A DNA stretch of 64,000 bases from Lycium barbarum. Its lineage: Eukaryota; Streptophyta; Magnoliopsida; Solanales; Solanaceae. The position numbers were made by a program, and so were the translations under genes. Positions 9,011-21,700 of this stretch are shown piece by piece (within the stretch, counting starts at the first letter, position 1; each line of letters begins with the position of its first letter). The notes below the pieces were generated by a model. The model did not search any database. It had not been told where the DNA came from and saw only the letters and a list, made by a program, of their open reading frames with translations. The stretch covers positions 32,641,637-32,705,636 of the forward strand of contig NC_083339.1 of NCBI RefSeq assembly GCF_019175385.1, given 5' to 3'.

Positions 9011-11026
9011 AGGACCCAACCTTCAGGGTCGGTAGCCGGATCTTCAGCATCTGTATGCCCTATGGGGCCAGGTTTACATGCGCCGGTCGGCCATGGTAGA
9101 GGCAGAGGGAGAGTCCCCAGTTCTAGCGGTCCTCAGCACAGTGTTTATGCTTTGGTTGGACGCCAAGATATTGAGTTTTCTCCTGACGTGGTCATAGGTA
9201 TATTATCGGTATTCTCTCATGATGTATATGCTTTGATTGATCCGGGCTCCACATTGTCATCTGTTACTCCATATATTGCGGGTCGATTTAGAGTCGAATC
9301 GGAGTCGATCAAACCTTTTGAGGTGTCTACGCCCGTGGGTGAATCGGTAATAGCTAGCCGAGTGTATAGAAATTGTGTAATTGTGATTTGTGATCGTCGT
9401 ACCATGATTGACTTGCATGAGTTACAAATGGTAGACTTTGATGTTATTATGGGCATGGATTGGTTGTCTTCTTGCTATGCCAATGTTGATTGTAGAATGA
9501 AAATGGTTCGTTTTCAATTTTCGGGAGAACCAGTTTTAGAATGGAAAGGGAATATGGTGTCACCAAAAGGTAGGTTTATTTCCTATCTAAAGGCAAGGAA
9601 AATGATCACGAAAGGATGCATTTATCATCTAGTTCGGGTTCAAGATGTAGAAGCTGAATCGCCAACTCTTCAATCAGTTCCTATAGTAAATGAATTTCTG
9701 GATGTGTTCTCGGAAGAGCTTCCAGGCCTTCCTCCCGAGCGGGAGATTGATTTTTCCATTGATCTGATGCCATGCACTAAGCCTATATCTATTCCTCCTT
9801 ATAGAATGGCTCCCGTAGAATTAAAAGAGTTGAAGGAGCAGTTGAAAGTCTTACTTAAGAAAGGCTTTATTAGGTCTAGTTCATCCCCGTAGGGAGCACC
9901 CGTATTGTTTGTCCAAAACAAAGATGGCTCCTTGAGAATGTACATTGATTATCGGCAATTGAATAAGGTGATGATTAAGAACAAATATCCTCTTCCGAGG
10001 ATTGATGACTTATTGGATCAATTTTAAGGCGCCAAATGGTTTTCAAAGATCGATTTGAGGTCCGGGTATCACCAAGTGAGAGTTAGGGAAAAAGATATCC
10101 CTAAGACAGCTTTCAGAACAAGATATGGTCATTTTGAGTTCCGGGTAATGTCTTTTGGGCTAACTAATGCACCGACAGTGTTTATGGATTTGATGAACAA
10201 TGTGTTCAGGCCCTTCCTGGATTTATTTGTGTTTGTATTCATCGATGATATCTTGGTGTATTCTAGATCTGAGGCAGAACATGCGGATCATTTGCGTACT
10301 ATCCTTGGAGTTCTTCGAACTCGAGAGTTGTTTGCAAAATTCTCCATGTGCGATTTTTGGTTGAACTCAGTGGCATTTCTGGGGCACATTGTTGCCGCCG
10401 ATGGTATTCGAGTGGATAGTCAAAAGATTGAGGCCGTGAAGACTTGGCCAAGGCCCACAACTCCTACGGAGGTTCGTAGCTTTCTGGGCTTAGCAGGTTA
10501 ATACAGGAGATTTGTTGAAGGTTTTTCTTCTATTTCTGCCCCGCTCACAAAGTTGACCCAGAAATCAGTAAATTTTCAGTGGACAGATGCTTGTGAACGT
10601 AGCTTCCAAGAGTTGAAAGATAGATTGACTTCCACCCCAGTCTTGACACTTCCAGAGGGATTAGAAGGATATGTTGTTTATTGCGATGCTTCAGGTGTTG
10701 GGCTAGGATGTGTATTGATGCAACGTGGTAAGGTAGTTGCGTATGCTTCTAGGCAATTACGGAAACACGAGAAGAATTATCCAACCCATGATCTAGAATT
10801 GGCTGCAGTGGTTCACGCATTAAAGATATGGAGACATTATTTATATGGTGTCCATGTGGATATTTATACAGATCATAAGAGTCTTCAGTATATCTTCAAG
10901 CAGAAAGAGTTGAATTTGCGGCAGCGACGATGGTTGGAATTACTAAAAGATTACGTTGTCGATATCATGTATCACCTCGGAAAGGCAAATGTTGTGGCTG
11001 ATGCCCTTAGCCGCAGATGCAATTAG
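9011..11026 (+). pseudogene. pol: Element A protease, reverse transcriptase, RNase H (interrupted)
   Basis: Continues in the gag frame. Protease motif LIDPGST is near 9234-9254, followed by the IMGMDWL block. Reverse transcriptase runs from about 9790 to 10540 with catalytic FIDD at 10238-10249; RNase H from 10553 has CDASG, LELAA, TDHKSL and VADAL. Stops: TAG 9890 (Trp codon in siblings), TAA 10025, TAA 10499. Just after LSRR, near 11018, about 75 bases seen in sibling C are missing and the frame ends at 11026. Confidence 0.88.
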
Positions 11027-12512
11027 CTAGCCTAGTAGTTCGAGTAGTGGATTCAGGTAGCAGGGGAACTACTATTCAGGATTCAGCGGTCTCGTCGCTA
11101 GTAACGGAAGTGAAAGAGTGACAATATGAAGATCCTATGCTAATGCATTACAGAGATACATTCCCTTAGAAAGAGGAGTCATCATTTGAGCTTTCAGAAG
11201 ATGGAGTTCTTTGATGTCGAGGAAGATTATGTGTTCCCGATGTGGCAGGTTTACGCCACCAGATATTGAAAGAAGCTCATTGTTCCCATTATTTTGTTCA
11301 CCCCGGTGCGACGAAGATGTATCATGATCTTAAGTCTGTATATTGGTGGAATGGGATGAAGAAAGATATAGCGGAATTTGTAGCTCAATGTCCCAACTGT
11401 CAACAGGTGAAAATATAGCACCAAAAGCCAGGTGGATTGTTGCAAGCTATAGAAATCCCAACTTGGAAATGGGAAGTGATTAACATGGACTTCATTACAG
11501 GCTTACCTCGTTCTCGACGTAAGTACGATTCCAGTCAGAACGACGTATGTGGCAGAAGATTATGCAAGGCATTATGTTAAGGAAATAGTGAGACTCCATG
11601 GTGTTCCAGTATCTATTCTCTCTGATAGAGGGACCCAGTTTACAGCCAATTTTTGGAAGTCTTTCCAAGAGGGTTTAGGGACCCAAGTGAGCCTTAGCAC
11701 GGCATTCCATCCACAGACCGATGGGCAAGCTGAACGCACCATCCAGACTCTTGAAGATATGTTGCGGGCATGTATGAAAAATTTTGGAGGTAATTGGGAC
11801 GATCATTTGCCACTCATTGAATTCTCTTACAACAATAGTTATCATTCTAGCATCAGAATGGCACCATATGAAGCTTTATATGGGCGAAAGTGTAGATCCC
11901 CAATTGGGTGGTTCGAGATAGGAGAGACTAAATTGATTGGGCCAGACTTGGTCCAGCAAGCCGTAGAGAAAGTCAAGCTCATACAAGATCGGTTATTAGC
12001 AGCTCAAAGTCGTCAAAAATCCTATGCGGATAATCGTCGAAGGGACTTGGAGTTCCAGGTTAAAGATTGGGTATTCTTGAAAGTGTCGCCAATGAAGGGC
12101 GTCATGAGATTTGGAAAAAAGGGTAAGCTTAGTCCCCGATACATTGGGCCCTATGAGATTGTACGAAAGATAGGCAAAGTGGCCTACGAGCTAGATTTAC
12201 CTCTGGATTTGGAGTCAGTCCATCCAGTTTTTCATGTCTCGATGCTTCGGAAATGTGTTGGAGATCCTAATAAGATCGTGCCAATAAGTGATGTGCAGGT
12301 GACAGAAAAGTTGACTTATGAAGAAGTACCCATTGCCATACTAGATAGGCAAGTACGGAGCTTAGAAACAAAGAGGTGACCTCAGTTAAGGTTCTATGGA
12401 GGAGTAGTAAACGAGAGGAAATGACATGGGAAGCGGAAGAAAGTATGCGATCCAGATACCCGCATTTATTCCAACTGCCAGAAGAGATTCAAGATGAAAC
12501 ACCAACGATATA
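11027..12512 (+). pseudogene. pol: Element A integrase with chromodomain-like tail (broken)
   Basis: The zinc-binding HHCC region is at about 11274-11415 ([19 protein letters not shown]), ending in a TAG near 11416. The [10 protein letters not shown] block, with the first catalytic Asp, is at 11485-11515. A deletion of about 50 bases after KYDS (near 11531) removes the stretch between the first Asp and the RTTYVAEDY block. The open stretch 11549-12379 holds the second Asp (LSDRGTQF), the catalytic Glu (QAERT), the GPY motif and the C-terminal block. The chromodomain-like tail (12380-12512, TWEAEE-type) is out of frame with an early stop. In intact relatives this tail directs insertion to heterochromatin. 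Confidence 0.86.
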
Positions 12513-12716
12513 AGGTATATGTGCTTACTTTTCATGCTTTTGGTCGTGTGTGGCCATAGATATGTTGATATTGTGATGTAGCCCTGTGAGGAAATGATAT
12601 TATGGGTTGTTGTGACAGGTTGGTAGTGCCAAATTACATGGGAAACTCTGGCGAAATTTTTGTAGGATCCCGAGTGTTTAACATTCGAGGACGAATGTTC
12701 CAAAAGGGGGGAAGAA
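12513..12716 (+). promoter_or_regulatory. Element A 3' untranslated end: palindrome and polypurine tract
   Basis: A perfect inverted repeat AACATTCG/CGAATGTT with an AGGA loop (12680-12699) is followed after two bases by the purine run AAAAGGGGGGAAGAA (12702-12716) that abuts the 3' LTR. D and F have the same pair. The remaining bases show nothing else. Confidence 0.8.
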
Positions 12717-13751
12717 TGTTACACCTTGAAAATTTCCCCGCGAACGTACAGTGGATAGGCTAACAAAGGGCATAGTGTATACGATGTTTTAAGAAGAAGG
12801 GAACGACGTTTGACGACTCTAAGTAAGATTTCAGAGGGCATTTGCAATAAGAGATAGGTTATGCTCCATAATGACTAATTATAGGTTCTGAAGACGTGAA
12901 AGCTGCAGATTTGCACTTCGGCCCAGTCGATCGTAAAATGAAATACGGACCGTATAGTAGTTTACGGGCCGTAAACTGCCATGTCGTATTTCAAATACCA
13001 AAACTTCAACTTTCTGTCAAGTGCTCGAATGGTTAAAGACGACTTGAAATACGAATCGTAAACTGGAATACGAACCGTAAACTGAGCTCATAAACTACCA
13101 TGTCCTCAGCCTGACTTTCTGGTTCTGTCATCCTTTAATACACCCACAGAATACGGACCGTAAACTGTAATACGGATCGTAAACTGAGTTTATGACTACT
13201 GTTGCACTATCAACTACTGTTCATTTCAAATCAGATTTTAAGTCATTAAAAAGGAGACCCAAGCTCATTAATTCATTTCATTTCCACACCACTTCTCTCT
13301 AGAAACCTCTAGAATATTCTCCGCTCTTCATCTACAAGAAAACAAAGGAAATCAAAGATCAATATCAAGAATTCAAGAGAATCAAGTGTATGAACCTCAT
13401 TAAAGATCATTCAAGTCAAGAAATCCCAATGGAGGTGAACTAGGGTTTTTGCTCAAGTGGAGTATTATCAACCAAGGATTGATCCTACGACATCTAAGGT
13501 AAGATTTATGATATTTCTGTGTTGTTTAAGGTATTTGAGAGTTGAAATACTTGGATTGTAGAAGGGTATAGAAAAATGGGCCATGAATGTGGAATAGTTC
13601 CATTTTGAGAAATAGCTTGAATTGAGTTATGATTCGATGGGTTATGATGTAAATATGTTATAAATGATGTTGAGAACATGAGATGAGAAATGTATTTGAA
13701 TGGACGTCGTCGTGTGTTATGGTCATGGATATGGGTGATTGAAAGTAAGTA
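12717..13751 (+). repeat. Element A 3' LTR, left piece
   Basis: Matches 5037-6070 of the 5' LTR, including the palindrome cluster (12924-13195) and splice donor (near 13499). It is cut by element B; the last five bases AAGTA recur at 31352-31356. Confidence 0.92.
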
Positions 13752-16700
13752 TGTCGCACACCATTTTAACCCGGAAGTTATTATTAGGAGGTATGCCGTA
13801 TTGGTGATTCCCGTTTATTTGTTTTAAGGAGTCGCCACCTAATTAATTTAACGATGAATTAGGACATCTAAATGTTAACTAAGGTAAAGTTAAAACTAAA
13901 CCTCAATTAATAGTCTGCTTAACCAGTGTGATTCTAGGTAAGGGCTCTATATTATCCTAAAGGGAAGGGGTTGGGCATCCTTTAGAATCCGTTAACTTAC
14001 GGTTATCCGACCAAACTTAGGTTAATTAATTGAAGTTAAAGATGTAACATGTAAATTTTAAGAAGTGGGCTTGTAATGCTACTAATGTTTCAAAAGAAAA
14101 AATATGAACTGCTTAAAATAAAACTTATACATATTGCTAAGGCTTAAATAAGAAGGTTATTAAAATAAGACTAATACTTTGTATAAAAGAAAATCTTAAA
14201 ATACTATTTGAATAAAATTTATAATAGTTGTTAATAGATTTAAAAGAAGTAGCATAATAAAAATGAAGTTTACAAAGTATGATAACTTACATATAAGTAG
14301 AAGAACAGATTTATGCAATGTTTTAATAAAAAATTAAGCAATGAGGTATTAATTGACTTTGAGTTTTAGAAGTGTGAATAAAAAATACAAAATAGCTAAT
14401 AGATTTCCTTTATCTATTTTTATTATCTTTATCAACTATGCTTAATGAAGAATATGCGTGATTGACTCAAAAATTTGAAGAGTTTAAAAAATGTGTTTGA
14501 ATTTATGTTTGCATATTAATGATGTTTTGAAATTTCTAGGATAGTAAGAATAAAATACGATTCTCTTAACTCGAAATATAAAATCATGCCATTTTGCAAA
14601 TTAATTATTCCAAAATAAAACGTAAAAAGAAGAGAATAACTTATGGAATTAATTGTTGGTCTTCCTTAAACTAACCACCCATTACTAAAACTAAACCTAC
14701 TAACTCATTAAGGTTCATCTAAGTTAACAAACAAAACAAACAAAGAGTCAGTTGCATAATATGAATTAAATGCCGAAAATAAAATAAAGGAGCAAATAAT
14801 GTCAAATGGGTCCAGCCCGTTTTGGGACTGCTGGAAACTGTTTACTGTTGGGCTTCGGCCCAGCAGATTTCTTTTATATGTTGCTGCGGGTCCGTTGCTG
14901 CTGTTGGGCTTAGCCCAGAATATTTTAATCTGCTGTAGGTATAGATTGACCCGAGAGGAGGTAATGTTGGGCCTTGACCCAACACCGAATGCGGAAAAGG
15001 AGACAAGTCCCCCGGACTCGTATGCGATGGTCATGCAAAAAATGAAAGGAAAAGGATTAGTATATAATCGATGAATAAGTTAAACATGTCAAATATAAAT
15101 TCAAAAGAATCAGCAGATTAGGCATATTCTTGCAACATGATAACATATTAAGGTTTAGACGAATGCAGGATATGCACTAGCAATATAACGTAAGATAAGG
15201 GAAGGTTTAACACAACAAATTTCTTCTTTAAACAAACGCAACAATCATACCTAAAGGAAAAAGTCTACTCGCATAGAGATAGCTCGTCAGAATGACCAAA
15301 CAGAAAACACAAATATATATATAAAAAAATAACACAGATCCTTCTAACTTCCTAAGAGACAGTGACTCCAAGCATGGAAGAGTTCAATTGTTTTAGGTCG
15401 ATAGCTAAGTTTACAGACTATTTCAGAACTATTTCAGAAACAAATATACACATCTGGTCAGGTTGCTTTAAGAATAGATATCAACTATTTCAGAACTCAG
15501 ATTTCAATCAGAAATATCTTAAGAGGATAAAAGGAAACCAATTTATCCAAATTCGAGCTTAGAAAGGAAACTGAATTGTTTCAAGTTTGAGAAAAGACTT
15601 ATTATTTGGGAAAGAAAACAATAAAGGAATTAACTTGGACAATCATCAGGTATTCAATTTTATTTTAACCAATCTGGAACTTATGCAGGCAGGACCAGAT
15701 GCTATGTTGGGTGAACTTTAAATAACCTTTTAGAAAAGATGCTATGCTTTAATATGCAATGTGTTTAAGACAACCGTGCAATTAGTCATACTAAACTTAG
15801 ACATAAAGGCAGTTTTGACGAACTAAACATGACTCAGGCCAGCTACAGGATTGGACTTTCAGTCAAGTATATTTATACATCTGATATATTATGGCAACTA
15901 CAGAGCCCCCTAAGCTTTATGCTTATTCAAGTTCACACATAAAGAAAGGACAGAGCTGAAAATACTGCACCTACTTCATAAAAGGGAATTCATGCTATCT
16001 TAGGATCTTCCATACAAATATCCGACCTCACAGTCGCGTTTCTTATCGAAGAAAATAGAAAGGGCTAAGTCAGATATATATACGGACTGGTGTTGACGAA
16101 CAGAGGCAGAATAAGGGTTTATAAAGATATATATGATCATTTTTATGAAGGCATTCTGCATCTTAAGTTAACTGAGGTAACAAAACTAGATAAATGTCAA
16201 GTTGCTTGGGCAAACACACATGGGCAACTGCATTTTTTTTTCAAAATCAACAGGCAAATGCAAGACAAGAAACATGCTGGTACATTGAGACTCTCAGTTT
16301 TTTAAACCATAAGGCAGCATATGCTTGACCCTCAAGATGATGTAAATGGCTTATGAATGACTTAAAATACTTAGCACTTAATCATTTGGCCGAACAGAAT
16401 CAACACTACCAATAATACTCTGTGAGTCTACCAGAAAATATTCGCCTAATCCCAATACTAGATATTCAAATAAATGTACATCGACATCTACCTTTATCCG
16501 ACTTAACTGATCCCTGGTCTTGCTAAACGTGCTTTTAAATGCACATAACAGTTACCATCACACCCATGTAAGTAACCACAAAATGCATTTAAGAATACAA
16601 AAAACAACCTAAAACAGAGAAGGTAATGGCCACACACAACCTTAAAAACTGCTAATAACATGCTAAACATTATTCAAACGACACAATGAGGGCCAAATTA

Positions 16701-18390
16701 TCCACTAAAGGGTAAAACATACTAAACTTAAACTAAACAAAACTAAACCAGATTGATCTAAGCAGAACTGAAACAATATCTATCAATGCTATCATGCTAC
16801 CTCACTAACAAACATGTAAAGCATACAAACACATAACACAAAACAGAATATGCTCAATTCATAGATAAATAAATAAATAAAAGGGATGTTTACCGACTGA
16901 ACAACAGAGAACACATATCGACACACGAAAGAAGAGAACATGCGAGTTAAGTAAAAAAGATAGGGTGATTACGGACCTTCTTCGGGTGCAGCGAAGTGAG
17001 GCTCGAGCCTCCAATATACCTCGAAACACTTCGAACCCGCCGAGTTATTTCCTCAAAACCAAACAGAACCAAATGCGGAAACAAAGAAAACGATTTAGAT
17101 TTTTTTTCGATATCAGACAATGCCACCACTGCTAAAATAAACTAATCTTTCTCGGGAATTCTCAAGTAGCTTAAACTTATGCTTTGTTTGGTTGAAAAGG
17201 AAAGGGAAAAAATGACTTGTTTCAATTTTTAGGGGTTTCTCGGCTAAAAGAAAACGGGTTCTTGGAGGAATTTTATGAATCCAAAAAAAATCCCCCGGTT
17301 CTTGGGGGGGGGGGGGGGGGGGGGGTTTCGCCAATCAAAAATCCTCCTTATTTTTAGAGATTTCGGGTTCCACTAGCTCGTTTTTGCAAGGTAATTTTGG
17401 GGTTCTCCAACCTCTCCCTTCTAAACGATTCCACCCCACTATTTATGGGGATTTGGGGGTTCTTTTGAGTTGAAGAAAAAGGAGAGTGGAGCGGGGGGAC
17501 AAGACGAAGGTGGGGAACAGAGGGAAGTGGGAGCGGGGTGCAGGCGGCGGTGGTGGGGACGATGATGAGAAAAGGAGCGGCAGTGGTGGGGTTGAAGATG
17601 ACGATGAAAGAGGAAAAGAAAAGGAGAAGGGAAAGAAAAGAGAGGGGGGAAGATGAGCGGCGGTAAAGAGGAGAAGAGAGAGGAAGGAGAGAAAAAGAAA
17701 AGGGGAGGGGGGGGGGGGGGTCGGCTGAAGAAAAAATATGAAAGGGGTAGGGAACCCTACCCGTTTTCATTTAATTAGAAAACGGGTCGGGTCCATTTTT
17801 GGGCTGGACCGGGTTTAATGGGTAATGTATTGGGCTGAATTGGTTGAAAATGTGGGCTGGGGTGAATTAAAATGTGGGTTGGGAATAAAATGTAGACTGG
17901 TCTGAAAATTGGGCTGGGGTGAATTAAAATGTGGGCTGATTTTATGAATTGGTTCGAAAATAGTATGGATTGATTGGGCTACTACATTTAAATAAAAGAC
18001 CTATTTAAATAAACTTGTGTTAAAATATTACTTAATATAAAATATGCAATTATTAGTATTCAGATAATAAAAAATGGCGTTGTAATAGCCGTGCAATAAT
18101 ATTTCAAAAATTCACCGTAAATAAAATTATTATTTAATTAGGCGAAGATAAATGCGATGTGAGTGCGTAAACCGATAAAATGTGCTAAAATGATAAAATA
18201 ATAATAATAGTAAATATTAATAATAATAATAATAATAATAGTAACTGTAATAGAATAATAAAACGTGAGTATTAATAAGAGGCTAATAATTATAGTAAAA
18301 TATAAATATATATTTTTTTAATTTTCCCAGAATATCAGAAGCGTAAATAGGTATTTCGGAGGAGAGGCGGGACAAAATTGGGTGTCAACA
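13752..18390 (-). repeat. Element B 3' LTR (left copy)
   Basis: 4639 bases, nearly identical to 26723-31351. It holds AGCCCA/TGGGCT-rich stretches (17790-17960), a TATA box on the minus strand (17440-17447), a 22-base G run (17304-17325), three GGGC/GCCC hairpins (14850-14992) and (TAA)n near 18195-18240. Small open frames on both strands are repeated in the other LTR and match no protein I know. Confidence 0.92.
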
Positions 18391-18405
18391 ACTTGTCCCT
18401 CTTTG
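18391..18405 (-). promoter_or_regulatory. Element B polypurine tract
   Basis: The minus strand reads GCAAAGAGGGACAAGT directly before the 3' LTR, an Ogre-style tract. Confidence 0.7.
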
Positions 18406-19091
18406 CTCGATAATGATGAAAAGAGTTGTCGGGCAAAGACGTTGACTCAGTAGCCTATTTTGTCCCGGCTAAAGGAAAATTGAGAGGATTATGACCGAAC
18501 TCCGGTCTCTGAGTTGCCTACATATCTCGGGTTGCACAAGAATCAGGTCGAGTGTAGTTCTGGGACAATTACGACACCTGAATGACTAATGAACCCCGAT
18601 TGGCGCGAATCTTGCAAAATATTGTCCCAGTGTTGAATTATGATAACACTGGGTATTATGATAGAAACTTGAGAATTCTTGAAAATTGAATTGATGGAAT
18701 GCAAGAGAATACTTGTAATTAGAGACGAGTGTTCGAGGTAGATCTTTGACCCGTGTCGGGAAGTCTGATTATCCTTCCCGACAAATTGCCCCAGTTCGCT
18801 GCTGAAGAAAAAGTTCCACGAGTTGATGTGTGATGCCAACTTTGATATTGTCAAAAGCCACAAGCTAAAAACAATTGTTAGCAATAAAGAAATAATATGT
18901 GTAAATATGACAGGGTTGGAAAAGTCTACACTTGTAACCCCTGTTTCGAAAGTTGAATCCACAATATACTTTGGAGATGAATTAAATTTACGGCTTCCAA
19001 TTGAGTCGACATTGAGATCCATTTTAACGAGAGCTAAATCCAAAATTGAATTTGAAATACCCCCTAAATTGAATTTGAAAATACCCGCATT
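18406..19091 (-). other. Element B 3' untranslated region, distal part
   Basis: No coding sequence recognised. It contains one diverged copy of the GTTGCCTACRTATC motif (near 18514) and a block (about 18839-18960) that reappears, diverged, at about 20845-20940 on the far side of the minisatellite, so the array sits between duplicated flanks. Confidence 0.55.
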
Positions 19092-19326
19092 CTGAGGTGG
19101 GTGCCTGAACTGAAATATAAGATACCCGCGTTCGGAGGTGGGTGCCTGAACTGAAACATAAGATACCCGCGTTCGGAGGTGGGCGCCTGAACTGAAATAT
19201 AAAATACCCGCATTCGGAGGTGGGTGCCTGAACTGAAATATAAAATACCCGCATTCGGAGGTGGGTGCCTGAACTGAAATATAAAATACCCGCATTCGGA
19301 GGTGGGCGCCTGAACTGAAATATAAA
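19092..19326. repeat. 41-bp tandem repeat (about 5.7 copies) in element B
   Basis: Units start at 19092, 19133, 19174, 19215, 19256 and 19297, each with GAGGTGGGYGCCTGAACTG and ending ACCCGCRTT. Differences between units are single bases, so expansion is recent. Confidence 0.92.
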
Positions 19327-20440
19327 TCCACGTCCACTTCCACAGTTCAAAAATATAAATCCACGTCCGCATTTCACGGTACAAAAAATGTAAATCCACA
19401 TCCACTTCCATAGTGCAGAAAAATAAATCCACGTCCACTTCCACAGTGCAAAAAATATAAATCCACGTCCGCATTTCACGGTACAAAAATGTAAATCCAC
19501 ATCCACTTCCACAGTGCAGAAAAATAAATCCACGTCCGCATTTCACGGTACAAAAAATGCAAATCCACATCCACTTCCACAGTGCAGAAAAATAAATCCA
19601 CGTCCACTTCCACAGTGCAAAAAATATAAATCACGTCCACTTCCACAGTTCAAAAAATATAAATCCACGTCCGCATTTCACGGTACAAAAAATGTAAATC
19701 CACATCCACTTCCACAGTGCAGAAAAATAAATCCACGTCCACTTCCACAGTTCAAAAAATATAAATCCACGTCCGCATTTCACGGTACAAAAAATGTAAA
19801 TCCACATCCACTTCCACAGTGCAGAAAAATAAATCCACGTCCACTTCTACAGTGCAAAAAATATAAATCCACGTCCGCATTTCACGGTAAAAATGTAAAT
19901 CCACATCCACTTCCACAGTGCAGAAAAATAAATCCACGTCCGCATTTCACGGTACAAAAAATGTAAATCCACATCCACTTCCACAGTGCAGAAAAATAAA
20001 TCCACGTCCACTTCCACAGTTCAAAAAATATAAATCCACGTCCGCATTTCACGGTACAAAAAATGTAAATCCACATCCACTTCCACAGTGCAGAAAAATA
20101 AATCCACGTCCACTTCCACAGTGCAAAAAATATAAATCCACGTCCGCATTTCACGGTAAAAATGTAAATCCACATCCACTTCCACAGTGCAGAAAAATAA
20201 ATCCACGTCCGCATTTCACGGTACAAAAAATGTAAATCCACATCCACTTCCACAGTGCAGAAAAATAAATCCACGTCCACTTCCACAGTGCAAAAAATAT
20301 AAATCCACGTCCGCATTTCACGGTACAAAAATGTAAATCCACATCCACTTCCACAGTGCAGAAAAATAAATCCACGTCCGCATTTCACGGTACAAAAAAT
20401 GTAAATCCACATCCACTTCCACAAACTTTAAAAATAAATC
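19327..20440. repeat. Minisatellite of about 34-bp units with three-unit higher-order repeat (about 102 bp)
   Basis: Three related monomers alternate. X carries CACGTCCACTTCCACAG, Y carries CACGTCCGCATTTCACGG, Z carries CACATCCACTTCCACAG; each begins AAATC and ends in an A-rich stretch. X-Y-Z is the usual order, with local X-X or Y-Z variants. A block of about 269 bases is duplicated (start near 19752 and again near 20021). Long open frames on both strands are a by-product of the repeat. Hypervariable tandem repeats in the 3' untranslated region are known for Ogre elements. Confidence 0.92.
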
Positions 20441-21700
20441 CACTTCCACGTCCACAATGTTCATATGAATCCACATTCTTTCACACGATATAAATCTACT
20501 TCTACTTCCACGTCCACATCCACAATGTAAATCCACGTCCACTAAAAAAAATAGTATTGTAGAAAGGTATCCACATTTATATCCACATCTTAATCCGTGT
20601 TCCGTTTGTGAGGGAAGTGAAATCCATAATTATCCCCACAATTTAATATACGACGCAAGATTTCAATCTTGTTATCTTATTAAAATACCACATTCTAAAA
20701 GAACTTGTTAGCGACTTGAAATAAATAAAAATGTACAAAGTGATGACAAAGTTGAGGAATTCAAACCAATAACAGGTGTCCAATGTCAGTATCCACTTTG
20801 AAGAAGGTTAAATCCACGATTATGTGCACTTGATCCATCGAGAAATGCCACGAGCTAAAACAACTGTTAGTGGTGAGAATATGTAAATAGCTGGGTTTGA
20901 AAGAATTACGCTCGCAGTCCCTGGTTGGGAAGATAAATTCATGTCCACTGTTGCGATCAAAATTTCATGAAGAGTGGAACAACGTCCATCGTTTAGCGCA
21001 GGCTGACTTTACATCCACATTGAAGAATATTTGCCTTTTGAAGAAAGCTAACTCTTTGATCACGTGCATAATTAAAATTTTAAGAAGAGTCAAATATGCA
21101 CCACATTCATATTAATGAACCTGTCTCATCAAAGAAAAATTGTGAGTTTAAAAGAAAATTGGTTGACTTGTGCAGGTCGGGGAACTTGGCCTTTGAATTG
21201 ATCCTTGTTTCGGTCGCGTTCACGTTCTTCGATACATCATTCCATATTTTGCCTTGCCTGGGGAGTTTCAGTCATAAAAGTGTATTTTGCAAAAATAAGA
21301 ATAACGAGATTTGGACGATTTCGAAGGGAAATACTTAGTGGCTCTAATAGGTAAAATGATTAGGAAGACTCTATTTTTGAATTTATCCGCATTTTAGAAA
21401 TATATAGATGGACTTTTATTTAAAATTGTTAAACATTTAAGACCACTTTTATGCTACTTCTAAAAAATTTATCCCAGTTTTCAGTCCTGAAGACACTTGG
21501 CTCTAAACGATTGAAAAGTGAGAACTTATAATGAAAGTTTTTGGAAGCGATTTGACCGATTTCAAAATTTTGTCCCAATTTCAAGTTACTAGGACATATG
21601 AATTTAAAAAGTAGGAAGGCCAAAATCTTATATAAAAATCCTTATGTATTTTATAGGAACCAAAATGGTTGGACAAACCGAAGGTATTAAAAATTTCAAA
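20441..21700 (-). other. Element B 3' untranslated region, middle part
   Basis: Decayed CCACGTCCAC-type repeats continue to about 20560. After that I see no protein family in any frame. About 20845-20940 is a diverged copy of 18839-18960. A T run lies at 21795-21812 just beyond. Confidence 0.5.

Noticed and set aside
540..12512. Possible pararetrovirus or endogenous plant virus
   Set aside because: The domain order (reverse transcriptase, RNase H, then integrase), LTRs, polypurine tracts and 5-bp duplications are those of Ty3/gypsy retrotransposons. No movement or coat protein signature was seen.
14708..16305. Several small frames repeated at 27678-29275
   Set aside because: They repeat only because they are in the two LTRs of element B. 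No known domain, and overlapping frames lie on both strands.
19092..20540. Regular direct repeats that could look like a CRISPR array, and long open frames on both strands
   Set aside because: The repeats are contiguous with no unique spacers, and lie in the 3' UTR of a plant retrotransposon. The frames are open only because the units lack stops.
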